The notes: generated by a model not told the origin, from the letters alone. A stretch of 64,000 nt of DNA from Bacteroidaceae bacterium (GCA_024401225.1 JAKSLM010000005.1:1-64000), one strand, 5' to 3'; counted from the stretch's first letter, positions 8,607 to 18,207 are shown. A program made the numbers and translations.

Positions 8607-8660
8607 TTATTGATTCTTTTGTCTAAATTAAGTGGGTTTGTTGATTTGTATACCCCCTCT

Positions 8661-9653
8661 TTACTTGTTGCACCATAGTTCGTCGCCTATGAGGCAGAGT
8701 GGATAGCCAGCCACGTTGTTAGTGTATATCTGGCCCGTACCCAGTCCCTGAGGCAGAGGCTGGAAGTCTGGTCCGTGCTTTCGCCTCAGTCGCTCTATGT
8801 GTTGCGCTACCCAGTGGGCTATGGCGTTGAGGCCTACGTTGCTTTCGAGCGCTGATGTGGCCCACCAGGGGATGTCCATGCTCTCGGCTATGCGTATCCA
8901 GTCGTCGCATCCTGCCAGTCCTCCATGGAGTGAAGGCTTCAGTATGATGTATTGCGGCCTTATCTCGCTGAGCAGGCGCGAACGGTAGTCGGTGGTGCCT
9001 TGGAGGGCGAGGCTTTCCGCATTGGGGATGAGTTCCTCATCGAGTGCGATGGGCAGCGGAGTCTGCCGGCATAGCTTTGCCATCTCCTGCCATTGGCCCG
9101 CCTTTATCGGTTGCTCGATGGAGTGGAGGTCCAGGCGAGCGAGGGTGTCCAGTTTGCGCATTGCATCATCGCCGGGCTGGAAGGCGCCGTTGGCATCCAC
9201 TCGCAGTTCGATCACGTCCTTTGGGAAGCGTGAGCGTATCATGGTTAGCAGCTCAACCTCCTCATCGAAGTTGATGGCTCCGATCTTCAGTTTCACGCAC
9301 CGGAATCCCTGCTGTAGCTTCTCCTCGATGCGACTCTTCATCTCCTCGTAGGTCCCCATCCAGATGAGTCCGTTGATCTGTAGCCCTTCTTCGCCGCGGC
9401 TGAATGCCGTATCGCTCAGCAGCAGGCTCCGCCGGGTGTAGTGCCAGGTGGCTGTCTCGTGAGCGAAGAGCATGGCTGATGCCGTATCGGGCGACAGGTC
9501 GGGCAGCGGAGCGTATTCGCCTATTCCCACGTGCGTAGCATCATCATCGTCGATGAGATGAAGGTACTGCACGGGGTGCTCGGTGTACGAGCCTCGTGAC
9601 GTGCCTGCCTTGAACTTGAATTGCAGGGTATATGGATGCAGTTCGGTATGCAA
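8661..9653 (-). CDS. menC: o-Succinylbenzoate synthase (enolase superfamily)
   Basis: The 330-residue protein dehydrates SHCHC to o-succinylbenzoate in menaquinone synthesis. Enolase-superfamily residues are visible: general base pair Lys121/Lys123 (KLKIG), metal ligands Asp153 (RVDANGAF), Glu180 (SIEQPI) and Asp205 (ALDEEL), and Lys239 (ILKPSLHGG). The start is a TTG at 9653, 13 bp after the dacB stop. No in-frame ATG occurs between that stop and the conserved N-terminus, so a TTG start is the best choice. The other men genes in this window are at 17.8-20.8 kb and 38.2 kb. Confidence 0.88.
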   Translation of the reverse strand: MHTELHPYTLQFKFKAGTSRGSYTEHPVQYLHLIDDDDATHVGIGEYAPLPDLSPDTASAMLFAHETATWHYTRRSLLLSDTAFSRGEEGLQINGLIWMGTYEEMKSRIEEKLQQGFRCVKLKIGAINFDEEVELLTMIRSRFPKDVIELRVDANGAFQPGDDAMRKLDTLARLDLHSIEQPIKAGQWQEMAKLCRQTPLPIALDEELIPNAESLALQGTTDYRSRLLSEIRPQYIILKPSLHGGLAGCDDWIRIAESMDIPWWATSALESNVGLNAIAHWVAQHIERLRRKHGPDFQPLPQGLGTGQIYTNNVAGYPLCLIGDELWCNK

Positions 9654-9668
9654 TGTATTGTCAGTTTT

Positions 9669-10931
9669 TTATTCCGCCAGAGCCTGGCATATGCGGTCCT
9701 GCAGATTCTTTCCAGTGGAGGTCGATAGCAGTCCGTTGTTGATGATTGAGAATGCCAGCAGATGGCCATTTGCCATTGTTACGTAGCCTGCCAGTGCTGA
9801 TACTCCGGTCACGGTACCCGTCTTCGCGTGTACATTATTATATGCGTTGCCCTGTTGCATTCTTGATGAGAGAGTGCCATCGATGCCCGCTATGGGCAGA
9901 GCTTGGTACAGAGGCTGGAAGATGTGGCTGTTGCGATAGGCGTGGCGCAGCAGGGCTACCTCCACATCGGGTGTGACATAGTCGTAGAGCGACACTCCCG
10001 AGCCGTCGGCTATCTTCACGCCGCTGATGCTTGCCCCAGCATTCACTATCACGCTCTCTATGATTTGGGCTGCATTCTTGTATGTGGCGCCACGTGGTGT
10101 GACTATGTTGCCCAGTTGGTAGAACATCGATTCGGCATACAGATTGTCCGAGTTCTTCATCATGTTCTGCAGCACATCCTCTATCGTCCTTGTGCAGGTG
10201 TAGAAGCAGTAGCGTATGTTGGTCTCGATGTTGTTGCTGGCATCAATGTGACGGATGCCATTGTTCTGCAGCAGACTGTCGACTACGTGTACCAGCCATT
10301 GGGTAGGATGGAAGGCGGGATTGTCCGAATAGGTTGCGGATTGAGGCGACATCTTGCCTCTGTCGAACATCAATGGTGAAAGGTAGGGCATCGAACTGCA
10401 AGGCACATCGTCCCAGCACCATCCGCTTCCATACAGTTCCTTCTCCTTCATCCTGTCGTCTCCGATGATCTTGCCATCAATGATCTTGATGCCGAGAGCG
10501 GAGAAGTTGGCCACGAGGTCCCTTATATCATCGTACGAGAGCATAGGGTCGAAGTTGCCGACTATCGTGATGTTGCCATGCAGTATGGAGTCGGCTTCCA
10601 CCGTGCCATCGTAGAATGCCTGAGTCTTGTATTCGTGCTTCAGCCCGAGCAGGTCGAGTGCGCTGATGGCCGTGAGCAGTTTCTGCGTTGAGGCAGGGCG
10701 CAGTACCTTGTACGAGTTGTAGGAGTAGACTGCGCAGTCGTCCGTGAGGTCCCAGATGGAGATGCCTGTCATGTAGGGCGCGGCATTCAGTTCGTCAGTA
10801 AACTGTGCCATGCGTTCCCCCACCGTAGCCTGTGCTGTGGTTGAGGCTTCTTCGGGTGTCTGTCCCCTCATCAATGCTGCGTTCAGGCAGCACATGAGCA
10901 GGACTGCTATGAACGGTATTTTTTTATGCAT
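9669..10931 (-). CDS. dacB: D-alanyl-D-alanine carboxypeptidase/endopeptidase (PBP4-type)
   Basis: The 420-residue periplasmic enzyme has a signal peptide (residues ~1-23, ending MRG). The three penicillin-binding motifs are in order: SXXK at Ser81-Lys84 (ASTQK), SxN at 261-263 (SDNLYAE) and KTG at 370-372 (HAKTGTVTG). The wide gap between SXXK and SxN fits the inserted domains of class C PBPs (S13). It trims or cross-link-cleaves peptidoglycan stem peptides. Its start overlaps the upstream PH-domain gene by 25 bp, and menC follows directly, so these three are likely one transcript. Confidence 0.93.
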   Translation of the reverse strand: MHKKIPFIAVLLMCCLNAALMRGQTPEEASTTAQATVGERMAQFTDELNAAPYMTGISIWDLTDDCAVYSYNSYKVLRPASTQKLLTAISALDLLGLKHEYKTQAFYDGTVEADSILHGNITIVGNFDPMLSYDDIRDLVANFSALGIKIIDGKIIGDDRMKEKELYGSGWCWDDVPCSSMPYLSPLMFDRGKMSPQSATYSDNPAFHPTQWLVHVVDSLLQNNGIRHIDASNNIETNIRYCFYTCTRTIEDVLQNMMKNSDNLYAESMFYQLGNIVTPRGATYKNAAQIIESVIVNAGASISGVKIADGSGVSLYDYVTPDVEVALLRHAYRNSHIFQPLYQALPIAGIDGTLSSRMQQGNAYNNVHAKTGTVTGVSALAGYVTMANGHLLAFSIINNGLLSTSTGKNLQDRICQALAE

Positions 10932-11332
10932 TTGATAAATTCCTCTTCGTTTTGTGGGCGTATATAGTATTCCTTATTGTCGAATGTCACGACAACGAGT
11001 GATGATCGTCTTATTTTGTCAATTTTCTTTATGTCCTTCAGGTTGAGGACTACGACCTTGGCCAGTCGGCCCTTGTCGATGATGAGCTTCCCATCGGTAG
11101 TGATGGTGTAGCAGGTGTGTATCATGCGTTCGATGATGATGAGCATGAACACGAGTATTGCAGCAATGATGATGCCCGTAATCTGTCGGCTCAATCCTTG
11201 CCACAGGATATAAATGGCTACTGACAGCAGCGCTGCCAGTAGCACATAGTTCCCAAATGGGGTAGTGGAGTGAAATTGTCTATTCACTGTGTATTGGCGT
11301 TGGGGGGTGAAAGTGAAGAGTGAGGAACGCAT
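10907..11332 (-). CDS. Small membrane protein with PH-like domain
   Basis: The 141-residue protein has two adjacent hydrophobic segments (YVLLAALLSVAIYILW and ITGIIIAAILVFMLII, residues ~29-65). A C-terminal beta-rich part (TCYTITTDGKLIIDKGRLAKVVVLNLKDI) resembles bacterial PH (DUF304-type) domains. Function is unknown. The N-terminal residues SSLFTFTP are encoded by a heptad-like ACTCTTC repeat that also forms a hairpin with the sequence in front, so the start codon sits inside a 13-bp stem (11313-11346). No later Met is available. It overlaps dacB by 25 bp. Confidence 0.7.
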   Translation of the reverse strand: MRSSLFTFTPQRQYTVNRQFHSTTPFGNYVLLAALLSVAIYILWQGLSRQITGIIIAAILVFMLIIIERMIHTCYTITTDGKLIIDKGRLAKVVVLNLKDIKKIDKIRRSSLVVVTFDNKEYYIRPQNEEEFIKCIKKYRS

Positions 11333-11346
11333 CCTTCACTCTTCAC
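11313..11346. repeat. Inverted heptad repeat forming a hairpin
   Basis: GTGAAGAGTGAGG (11313-11325) pairs with CCTTCACTCTTCAC (11333-11346). The hairpin lies between the M16 peptidase stop and the PH-domain gene and includes the latter's start codon. It could act as a weak terminator for the M16 gene or hide the start codon. Confidence 0.6.
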
Positions 11347-11355
11347 CATGTAGTA

Positions 11356-14157
11356 TTACTTGCTGATAGGAGAAGTCATACCGCACTCGATGCTGTTGCC
11401 GCTCTTGAAGATCTTCTTAGCGAGAGCCTGAACATCGGCCTTGGTAATGCTGTTGAGCACAGCCTCGTAGTCAGTACACCAGTCGCGGTTCCATACTGCC
11501 TTCTGAGTCATCTGGCCCATCCAGTATCCATTCGACTTGAGGTTCTCAGCGTGCTTGCGAACGAGGTACTCCTTAGTCTTCTGGATGTCCTCTTCCTTTG
11601 GACCGTCGTTTACCATCTCATCGATGCCCTGGTATACGATCTCAGTCATGCGCTCACGCTTATCAGGCGATGTAGGGAGCTGAATCATGAATGTAGCCTG
11701 CTTCTCGTATACATCGAGTCCAGCCTGTACTGGAACGCCGTATGCACCACCTTCATCCTCACGTACCGATTCGGTGTACTTCATCTCCATAGCCGACTCG
11801 AGGAGGTCGAGAGTGAGGGCATTCTTGAGAGTGACATCAACATCAGCATGGTGAACGAAGAGTACGATGGCGTTAGGAGTCTGCTGCTCCTTCTCGAAGA
11901 TGTTCTTGATAACACCCTTGTTGAGCTTGTGGCTAACCTCCTTGTACTTCTCGCTGCCCTTGAGGGTAGGGAGTGAACCGAGGTACTGTGCGAGGAGTGG
12001 AGCGATTGAGTCAGCATTGCAGTCGCCTACGATGAAGAACTCGAAGTCGTCAGCATCGGCGAAGCGCTCCTTATAGTACCTGATAACCTTGTCGTAGTCG
12101 ATCTGGTCGAGATCCTCAGCCTTGGTGCGCTTAGCACGGATGTCGTTGTTGTAGAGCACCTTTGCGATAGTGTCCTGAAGGGCTGTCTGAGGGTTGAGTT
12201 CTGCGTTGGCAAGCGAAGCCTTCGAACGTGATATGGCAGAATTGAATGCCTCAGTATCCTTACGAGGAGCAGTGAAGCAGAGGTAGGTGAGCTGGAGCAT
12301 GGTCTCGAAGTCCTTCTTGACGCACGATGCGGAGATGCCCTCGTTGTATGTGCTTACTGAAGGTGTAGCGCTGGCCTGGATGCCGGCAAGCTTCTTCTGG
12401 AGCTCAGTAGCAGAGAATGTACCCCAACCGCCGAGACCTACGAGGCTTGCATTGCCTGTCTGGTAGTACTCGCTGTCAGGATATAGCGAAGTACCGCCCC
12501 ATGAAGTGGCACTCATGGAGATCTGGTTAGGCGAGAAGTCGGTCTGCTTCACGTGTACCTTTATACCGTTGGAAAGAGTGATGAGCTTAGCACCGAATGC
12601 ATCGTCCTTGATGCTCTTCACCTTGCCAGGCTTTGGCATCTCAGCGATGAGAGGATCGTTGTTCACCTCCTCCTTGTAAGCCTCGATGTCCTCAGCCTCA
12701 ACCTCCTTGAGGATAGAGATGAGCTCATCCTTCTCTGGATATACGATACCCTCCTTGTCAGGCATGAACATAGCCACTACGAGGTTGCTGTCAGGAATCT
12801 GTGCGCAGATCTGGTTGATAGCATCGATAGGGATGTTAGGCACGAGCTGGTTGGAGAGCTGGTAAGTAAGTTCGATGCCAGGCATTGGTTCGTTGTCGAG
12901 GAAGTTGCGAACGCACTCGTTGACATAACTTACGCTCTGCACCTTGTCGCGACCATTGTAGGCAGTCTCGATCTGTGAGAGGTACTCGCTCTTGAAGCGC
13001 TCGTACTCCGATACTGTGAAGCCGAATTTCTTCACGCGGAGAATCTCGCGGTAGAGGCCCTTGATGGCATCCTTGTAGCCATTGTCCTTACATATAGTAG
13101 CACCTGTGAAGGCAGCCTTTGTGTTACTTACGAAGAAGTCGTCGTAGCCGAACTGTGCGCCGAGGAATGGAGCGTTCTCCTTCATCATGATCTCCTGAAT
13201 GCGGTCGCTGAACATGCTTCCCAGGGCGCCCGTGCAGTACTGAACGATGAGATACTGCATGTTGTCCTTCATCTCGCGTGGGAAAGCTTCGTCCTTCCAC
13301 ATGAGCATGATCTGAGTGCGTTCCTGCTCCTTATCCTTATTTACCGATACGATAGGCTCAGCATTGTTGTACACTGGGTAGTACTCGCGTACGGCAGCAT
13401 CGGCTGGTGCTGGCTGGATGTCGGCAAATACCTTCTGGATCTTCTGTTCCATCTCGTCAACGTTGATGTCACCAACGATCACGATGGCCTGAAGGTCTGG
13501 GCGGTACCACTTCTTGTAGTAGTTGCGGATGGCATCGTGAGGGAAGTTCATCACGATGTCCATTGTACCGATAGGGAGGCGCTGGCCGTACTTGCTCTCC
13601 TGGTAGATCTCAGGAAGTGCCTTCTCGTACATACGCATCATGGCTGAAGAGCGCATGCGCCACTCCTCGTTGATCACGCCGCGTTCCTTATCTATCTCCT
13701 TGCCTTCGAGCAGAAGGTCGTGGCTCCAGTCGTGGAGGATGAGGAGACATGAGTCCATGGCACCTGCAGTCTCAACGTTCACGTTGTCGATGTTGTATAC
13801 TGTCTCATCAAAGCTTGTGTAGGCGTTGAGGTTCTCGCCAAACTTCACACCGATAGTCTCAAGATACTGCTTCAGGCGGTCGCCAGGGAAATTGGTTGTA
13901 CCGTTGAAACACATGTGCTCGAGGAAGTGTGCCAATCCGCGCTGATCCTCATCTTCCTGGATCGATCCCACCTTCTGTGCGATGTAGAAGTTGGCGCGCT
14001 TCTCTGGCCACTCGTTGTGACGTAGGTAATAGGTGAGTCCGTTAGGGAGTGTTCCCTTCTTGACGTTAGGGTCAAGTGGGATGGTAGGCATCTGCTGTGC
14101 AAATGCTCCGATAGCAGCTGTCATGAGCAGACAGCATGCAAGGAATAGTTTCTTCAT
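11356..14157 (-). CDS. M16 family zinc metallopeptidase (pitrilysin type, two-domain)
   Basis: The 933-residue exported protein has a signal peptide ending AFAQQ. Inverted zinc motif HXXEH is at His77-His81 (HFLEH), with the downstream acidic ligand in the GVINEEW block. Four M16 homology domains are expected for this length (PqqL/insulinase arrangement); the second half lacks an HXXEH, as is usual for the inactive C-terminal half. It probably degrades peptides in the periplasm or at the cell surface. It follows nadB by 14 bp on the same strand and probably shares its promoter. Confidence 0.92.
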   Translation of the reverse strand: MKKLFLACCLLMTAAIGAFAQQMPTIPLDPNVKKGTLPNGLTYYLRHNEWPEKRANFYIAQKVGSIQEDEDQRGLAHFLEHMCFNGTTNFPGDRLKQYLETIGVKFGENLNAYTSFDETVYNIDNVNVETAGAMDSCLLILHDWSHDLLLEGKEIDKERGVINEEWRMRSSAMMRMYEKALPEIYQESKYGQRLPIGTMDIVMNFPHDAIRNYYKKWYRPDLQAIVIVGDINVDEMEQKIQKVFADIQPAPADAAVREYYPVYNNAEPIVSVNKDKEQERTQIMLMWKDEAFPREMKDNMQYLIVQYCTGALGSMFSDRIQEIMMKENAPFLGAQFGYDDFFVSNTKAAFTGATICKDNGYKDAIKGLYREILRVKKFGFTVSEYERFKSEYLSQIETAYNGRDKVQSVSYVNECVRNFLDNEPMPGIELTYQLSNQLVPNIPIDAINQICAQIPDSNLVVAMFMPDKEGIVYPEKDELISILKEVEAEDIEAYKEEVNNDPLIAEMPKPGKVKSIKDDAFGAKLITLSNGIKVHVKQTDFSPNQISMSATSWGGTSLYPDSEYYQTGNASLVGLGGWGTFSATELQKKLAGIQASATPSVSTYNEGISASCVKKDFETMLQLTYLCFTAPRKDTEAFNSAISRSKASLANAELNPQTALQDTIAKVLYNNDIRAKRTKAEDLDQIDYDKVIRYYKERFADADDFEFFIVGDCNADSIAPLLAQYLGSLPTLKGSEKYKEVSHKLNKGVIKNIFEKEQQTPNAIVLFVHHADVDVTLKNALTLDLLESAMEMKYTESVREDEGGAYGVPVQAGLDVYEKQATFMIQLPTSPDKRERMTEIVYQGIDEMVNDGPKEEDIQKTKEYLVRKHAENLKSNGYWMGQMTQKAVWNRDWCTDYEAVLNSITKADVQALAKKIFKSGNSIECGMTSPISK

Positions 14158-14171
14158 TTTCTTTTTCTGAT

Positions 14172-15773
14172 TTATTTTGAATTTTTATTGTTGTCAAGAG
14201 CATGCTTGGCGTAATCTACTGTGTAGTGGAGGCCGCGCGACTCCTTGCGTTCTAGAGCCTGGCGGGTGATGAGGTAGCCCACGTTGATCATGTTGCGGAG
14301 CTCGCAGATGTCCCTTGTAGGCTTCACGCGCTTGAACAGGTGCTCAGTCTCCTCGTAAAGGAGGTCGAGACGCTCCCATGCGCGGTGCAGACGGAGGTCG
14401 GAGCGTACTATGCCCACGTAGGTCGACATGATCTGTCCCACCTCTTTGACGTCCTGTGCTATGAGCACCTTCTCCTCGTTGGTCATCGTGCCTTCATCGT
14501 TCCACTCCGGCACCTTCTCGTTGAATTCGTACTGGTCTATCATCTCGAGCGAGTGCTTGGCAGCAGCGTCGGCGTATACCACAGCCTCGATGAGCGAGTT
14601 TGAAGCCAGGCGGTTGCCTCCGTGCAGACCGGTGCATGAACATTCACCCACCGCATAGAGGCGGCGTATGCTCGACTGTCCGTCGAGGTCCACCTTGATG
14701 CCTCCGCACATATAGTGAGCCGATGGGGCAACAGGGATGTACTGCTTGGTGATGTCGATACCAATGCTGAGACACTTGGCGTATATGTTAGGGAAGTGAT
14801 GCTTGGTCTCCTCCGGATCCTTGTGAGTCACGTCGAGGCATACGTGGTCGATGCCGTGAATCTTCATCTCATTGTCGATGGCACGAGCCACGATGTCGCG
14901 TGGAGCGAGCGACAGGCGCTCGTCGTACTTCTGCATGAACTCCTGTCCGTCAGGCAGGCGCAGAATGCCGCCGTAGCCTCTCATAGCCTCCGTGATGAGG
15001 TAGGCAGGGTGAGTCTCGGCTGGGTTGTAGAGTACCGTAGGGTGGAACTGTACAAACTCCATGTCCTGCACCTTACCCTTGGCGCGGTACACCATTGCTA
15101 TGCCGTCGCCTGTGGCAATGTTAGGGTTTGAGGTGGTCTGGTATATGGCACCCGTACCTCCCGTGGCCATGAGGGTCACCTTCGAGAGGTATGTGTCGAC
15201 CTTGCCAGTTTCAGGGTTGAGGATGTATGCTCCGTAGCATACGATGTCGGGAGTGCGCCTTGTGACTCTTATTCCGAGGTGATGCTGAGTGATGATCTCC
15301 ACCGCAAAGTGGTTCTCCAGCACCTCAATGTCAGGATGGTTGCGTACAGCCTCCATCAGTCCGCGCTGTATCTCAGCTCCGGTGTCGTCGGCATGGTGCA
15401 GTATGCGGAACTCCGAGTGTCCGCCTTCGCGGTGCAGGTCGAACTCACCGTCCTCCTTCTTGTCGAAGTTCACTCCCCACTGCACGAGGTCGCGAATGCC
15501 GGCAGGTCCGCCGGTTACTACTTGGCGCACCGCCTCTGGGTCCGAGATCCAGTCGCCGGCTATCATCGTATCTTCAATATGCTTGTCGAAGTTGTCCACA
15601 AGCAGGTTGGTTACAGAAGCGATGCCGCCCTGTGCTTTTGCCGTATTGGCCTCTTCAAGCGTTGTCTTGCAGATTATGGCAATCTTGCCTTTCTTGGCCT
15701 CTGCAACCTTGAGGGCATAACTCATTCCGGCTACGCCTGAGCCGATAATGAGGAAATCAAATTTACGAGTCAT
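14172..15773 (-). CDS. nadB: L-aspartate oxidase
   Basis: The 533-residue flavoenzyme oxidises L-aspartate to iminoaspartate, the first step of de novo NAD synthesis. The N-terminal FAD Rossmann motif is IIGSGVAGMS (residues 9-18). The active-site block SAHYMCGGI and EGGHSEFRILH are present, as is the C-terminal helical domain. nadA and nadC are not in the window. The promoter TAACTTTG is on the minus strand at 15802-15809, and the M16 peptidase gene follows. Divergent from greA. Confidence 0.95.
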   Translation of the reverse strand: MTRKFDFLIIGSGVAGMSYALKVAEAKKGKIAIICKTTLEEANTAKAQGGIASVTNLLVDNFDKHIEDTMIAGDWISDPEAVRQVVTGGPAGIRDLVQWGVNFDKKEDGEFDLHREGGHSEFRILHHADDTGAEIQRGLMEAVRNHPDIEVLENHFAVEIITQHHLGIRVTRRTPDIVCYGAYILNPETGKVDTYLSKVTLMATGGTGAIYQTTSNPNIATGDGIAMVYRAKGKVQDMEFVQFHPTVLYNPAETHPAYLITEAMRGYGGILRLPDGQEFMQKYDERLSLAPRDIVARAIDNEMKIHGIDHVCLDVTHKDPEETKHHFPNIYAKCLSIGIDITKQYIPVAPSAHYMCGGIKVDLDGQSSIRRLYAVGECSCTGLHGGNRLASNSLIEAVVYADAAAKHSLEMIDQYEFNEKVPEWNDEGTMTNEEKVLIAQDVKEVGQIMSTYVGIVRSDLRLHRAWERLDLLYEETEHLFKRVKPTRDICELRNMINVGYLITRQALERKESRGLHYTVDYAKHALDNNKNSK

Positions 15774-16073
15774 AGCTTTATTATAAATAATAATTTACGT
15801 GCAAAGTTACTATAAATAAAAGACAACTAAGCAATTTCTTGCCATGAAAATGCATTTTTTTGTAAAAATTGACACAAAACATTTTGTTGTTTCGCCCTTT
15901 TGCCTTAACTTTGCAGCGAATTTTGATAGTGAGGGTTCTGGCATCCATCGATGTCGGGATTCTTTTTATTTTCGTTTCATACCAAAACGGCGCGTGAAGA
16001 ATGCACGTTTTTTCGGCGCAAAAACCATTATCAACGTAATTATTAACTGTCTAAAATAAAACAAAAAAGAACC
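15774..16073. promoter_or_regulatory. Divergent promoter region nadB / greA
   Basis: The region holds the minus-strand -7 element CAAAGTTA (15802-15809) for nadB and the plus-strand element TAACTTTG (15906-15913) for greA, with a TTTTGTTG -33-like stretch at about 15882-15889. The greA leader is about 155 nt long and contains a GGCATC...GATGTC hairpin followed by a T-rich run (about 15939-15972), which might act as an attenuator; this is a guess. No gene is seen. Confidence 0.65.
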
Positions 16074-16541
16074 ATGGCATATATGTCACAGGAGGGCTAC
16101 GATAAGCTTCGTGCCCAGATTAAGCAACTTGAGGAAGTAGAGCGTCCAGCAGTTATCCAGCAGATTGCTGAGGCACGCGAGAAGGGTGACCTTTCGGAAA
16201 ATGCAGAGTACGATGCTGCAAAGGAGGCACAGGGAAAGCTTGAGACACGCATTGCAGAACTTAAGGCACAGCTTGCCGATGCAAAGATACTTGACCCATC
16301 TAAGCTCACCAAGACTGATGAGGTGCAGATCCTCTCTACTGTCGACCTTCGCAACGTAGCCAACGACATGAAGCTTCGCTACACCATCGTGAGCGAGGGT
16401 GAGGCAAACCTCCGCGAGAACAAGATCTCCATCAAGACTCCTATCGCACAGGGTCTGCTTGGCAAGAAGGTGGGCGACGTGGCTGAGATCACCATCCCAC
16501 GCGGCATCATCAAGCTCGAGATCACCAAGATTTCTATGTAA
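16074..16541 (+). CDS. greA: Transcription elongation factor GreA
   Basis: The 155-residue protein has the typical size and two-domain structure: an N-terminal antiparallel coiled coil (YDKLRAQIKQLEEVERPAVIQQIAEAR...) with the acidic tip DLSENAEYDAAKEAQ, and a C-terminal FKBP-like domain ending LEITKI. It binds the RNA polymerase secondary channel and stimulates cleavage of backtracked transcripts. Start ATG at 16074. A promoter lies in the divergent region with nadB. Confidence 0.95.
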   Translation: MAYMSQEGYDKLRAQIKQLEEVERPAVIQQIAEAREKGDLSENAEYDAAKEAQGKLETRIAELKAQLADAKILDPSKLTKTDEVQILSTVDLRNVANDMKLRYTIVSEGEANLRENKISIKTPIAQGLLGKKVGDVAEITIPRGIIKLEITKISM

Positions 16542-16604
16542 TACAGGTGTCGCTACCACAGCGTAGCGATGTAAGTACAACGCAATAAACGTACCAATCA
16601 CACT

Positions 16605-17000
16605 ATGGATATCTTCTCAAAGATTGCAGCAGGCGAAATACCATCTTACAAGTGTGCCGAGAACGAGGAATTCTATGCCTTTCTCGACATCAACCCACTC
16701 GTCAAGGGCCACACGCTTGTCATCCCACGCCGTGAGGTCGACTACATCTTCGACATGGAGGACGACGAGATAGCACGCTATCAGGTGTTTGCCAAGAAGG
16801 TGGCAGCAGCCATCAAGACCGCTTACCCATGCGTTAAGGTTGCAGAGGTCGTATTGGGCCTCGAGGTACCTCATGCACATATCCACCTCATCCCTATGCA
16901 GAGCGAGGCTGATGTCGACTTCCGTCGCGCCAAGCTTCAGTTGCCACAGGAAGAGATGCAGCAGATAGCCGACAGGATATATGCTGAGTTTGTAAAATGA
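16605..17000 (+). CDS. HIT family nucleotide-binding protein
   Basis: The 131-residue protein carries the histidine triad H90-A-H92-I-H94-L-I-P and the N-terminal block FSKIAAGEIPSYK typical of Hint-type purine nucleoside phosphoramidases, which hydrolyse AMP-lysine or adenylyl phosphoramidates. It lies 63 bp after greA and its stop overlaps the next ATG (ATGA), giving a tight pair with the metallopeptidase gene. Confidence 0.93.
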   Translation: MDIFSKIAAGEIPSYKCAENEEFYAFLDINPLVKGHTLVIPRREVDYIFDMEDDEIARYQVFAKKVAAAIKTAYPCVKVAEVVLGLEVPHAHIHLIPMQSEADVDFRRAKLQLPQEEMQQIADRIYAEFVK

Positions 17001-17689
17001 TCTATTCCGATCCTGACTTTGGAACAATAACGGTGACCGTCAACTCGCGTGCCCGCAGAATTACGATGCGTGCAGGAGCTGACGGTCTTCGTGTTACGGT
17101 GCCTCGCTACGCCACCCATGCCGACATCGCAAGTGCCATCGGGAAGTATCGCGAGCCCCTGAAGTCCCAGATGCAGAAGGCAAAGGAGCAGAAGCACACC
17201 TACGACTTCAACTACAGCATCGAGACCGACCGCCTGCAGCTGCACCTCATCCCGGGCGATAAGGATGGTTTCTACATCAATCGCAGCCAGGGCAAGTGCG
17301 ACATCGTCTGTCCTCGCGACATCGACTTTGCCCAGCACCAGCCAAGGCTTGAGAAGATCATCACCGAGCAACTGAGAGTACAGGCCAAGGTGATACTCTA
17401 CAATCGGGTCCTCGAACTTGCCCGATTGCACGGCTTCCAGGTGTCAGGCATCAAGATACAGTCATCGCGCACCCGCTGGGGATCATGCTCCGGGCGCAAC
17501 TCCATCAACCTCTCGCTCTACCTCATGACCCTCCCCGGTCGTCTCATCGACTACGTCATCCTCCACGAACTCTGCCACACCGTGCATCACGACCATTCCG
17601 CACAGTTCTGGCACCTCATGGATCAGGTCACCGAAGGGCATGCCCAAGCGCTGGATCGCGAGATGAATCAATACAAGACCGAAGTCTGA
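16997..17689 (+). CDS. YgjP/SprT-like zinc metallopeptidase (DUF45)
   Basis: The 230-residue cytosolic protein has the zinc motif HELCH at His190-His194, followed by a His-rich HHDHSAQFW. The preceding SSRTRWGSCSGRNSINLSLYLM block is the DUF45/YgjP signature. Members are M48-like or SprT-like proteases of poorly known role. The N-terminal ~130 residues form the usual beta-rich lead domain. The ATG overlaps the stop of the HIT gene by four bases, so translation is probably coupled. Confidence 0.85.
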   Translation: MIYSDPDFGTITVTVNSRARRITMRAGADGLRVTVPRYATHADIASAIGKYREPLKSQMQKAKEQKHTYDFNYSIETDRLQLHLIPGDKDGFYINRSQGKCDIVCPRDIDFAQHQPRLEKIITEQLRVQAKVILYNRVLELARLHGFQVSGIKIQSSRTRWGSCSGRNSINLSLYLMTLPGRLIDYVILHELCHTVHHDHSAQFWHLMDQVTEGHAQALDREMNQYKTEV

Positions 17690-17714
17690 TAATCTCTCTC
17701 CCCTCTCCCCTTAA

Positions 17715-17773
17715 ACTCTTCACTCTTCACTCTTCACTCTTCACTCTCCACTCTCCACTCTTCACTCTTCACT
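17715..17773. repeat. 7-bp tandem array (ACTCTTC / ACTCTCC)
   Basis: Eight exact heptamers (ACTCTTC x4, ACTCTCC x2, ACTCTTC x2) plus a partial unit occupy the spacer and end 8 bp before the thioesterase ATG at 17782. Confidence 0.95.
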
Positions 17774-17781
17774 AAAAACAT

Positions 17782-18207
17782 ATGTTCACCCCCCACGAAT
17801 GTGAAATGATGCAAGCCCGTATGAAGGGCACAATGATAGAAGCGCTTGGCATACGATTCTTGCCGAGCGATGATGATGTAGCAATGGCCGAGATGCCCAT
17901 CTGCGATGCTACGCGCCAGTATTTCGGCATCCTTCATGGCGGAGCGTCGCTCACGCTTGCCGAGACCGTGGCAGGAGCCGGATCGCTCCATTGCATAGGC
18001 TTCGACGAGCGCTATGCCGTGTGTGGCACCGAAGTGTCAGGCAGCCATGTAGCCATGTCGGCTTTGCAGGGCAAAGTCATAGGCCGCGCCCATCCGGTCC
18101 ACATCGGCAAGGGAACCCATGTGTGGAACGTAGAGATCGTTGGTGAGGACGGAACCGTCATCTCCATCGAGCGAGTCACTAACCGTATCATTGAAAAGCG
18201 AGGCTGA
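17782..18207 (+). CDS. menI: Hotdog-fold thioesterase, probably DHNA-CoA hydrolase
   Basis: The 141-residue protein is a PaaI/YdiI-type hotdog thioesterase. It has the motif GILHGGASLTLAET (HGG at 52-54, probable catalytic Glu61) and the late GKGTHVWNVEI strand. It is immediately followed by menF (one-base stop/start overlap) and then menD, so hydrolysis of 1,4-dihydroxy-2-naphthoyl-CoA in menaquinone synthesis is the most likely role. The symbol rests on that context, since the fold alone does not fix the substrate. Confidence 0.78.
   Translation: MFTPHECEMMQARMKGTMIEALGIRFLPSDDDVAMAEMPICDATRQYFGILHGGASLTLAETVAGAGSLHCIGFDERYAVCGTEVSGSHVAMSALQGKVIGRAHPVHIGKGTHVWNVEIVGEDGTVISIERVTNRIIEKRG

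Noticed and set aside
15939..15972. Attenuator or riboswitch in the greA leader
   Set aside because: Only a short imperfect stem followed by a T-rich run; it matches no riboswitch class I know, so it is noted only inside the promoter entry.
17715..17773. Possible CRISPR array
   Set aside because: Units are 7 bp in direct contact, with no spacers and no cas genes; likewise for the other heptamer and octamer arrays.
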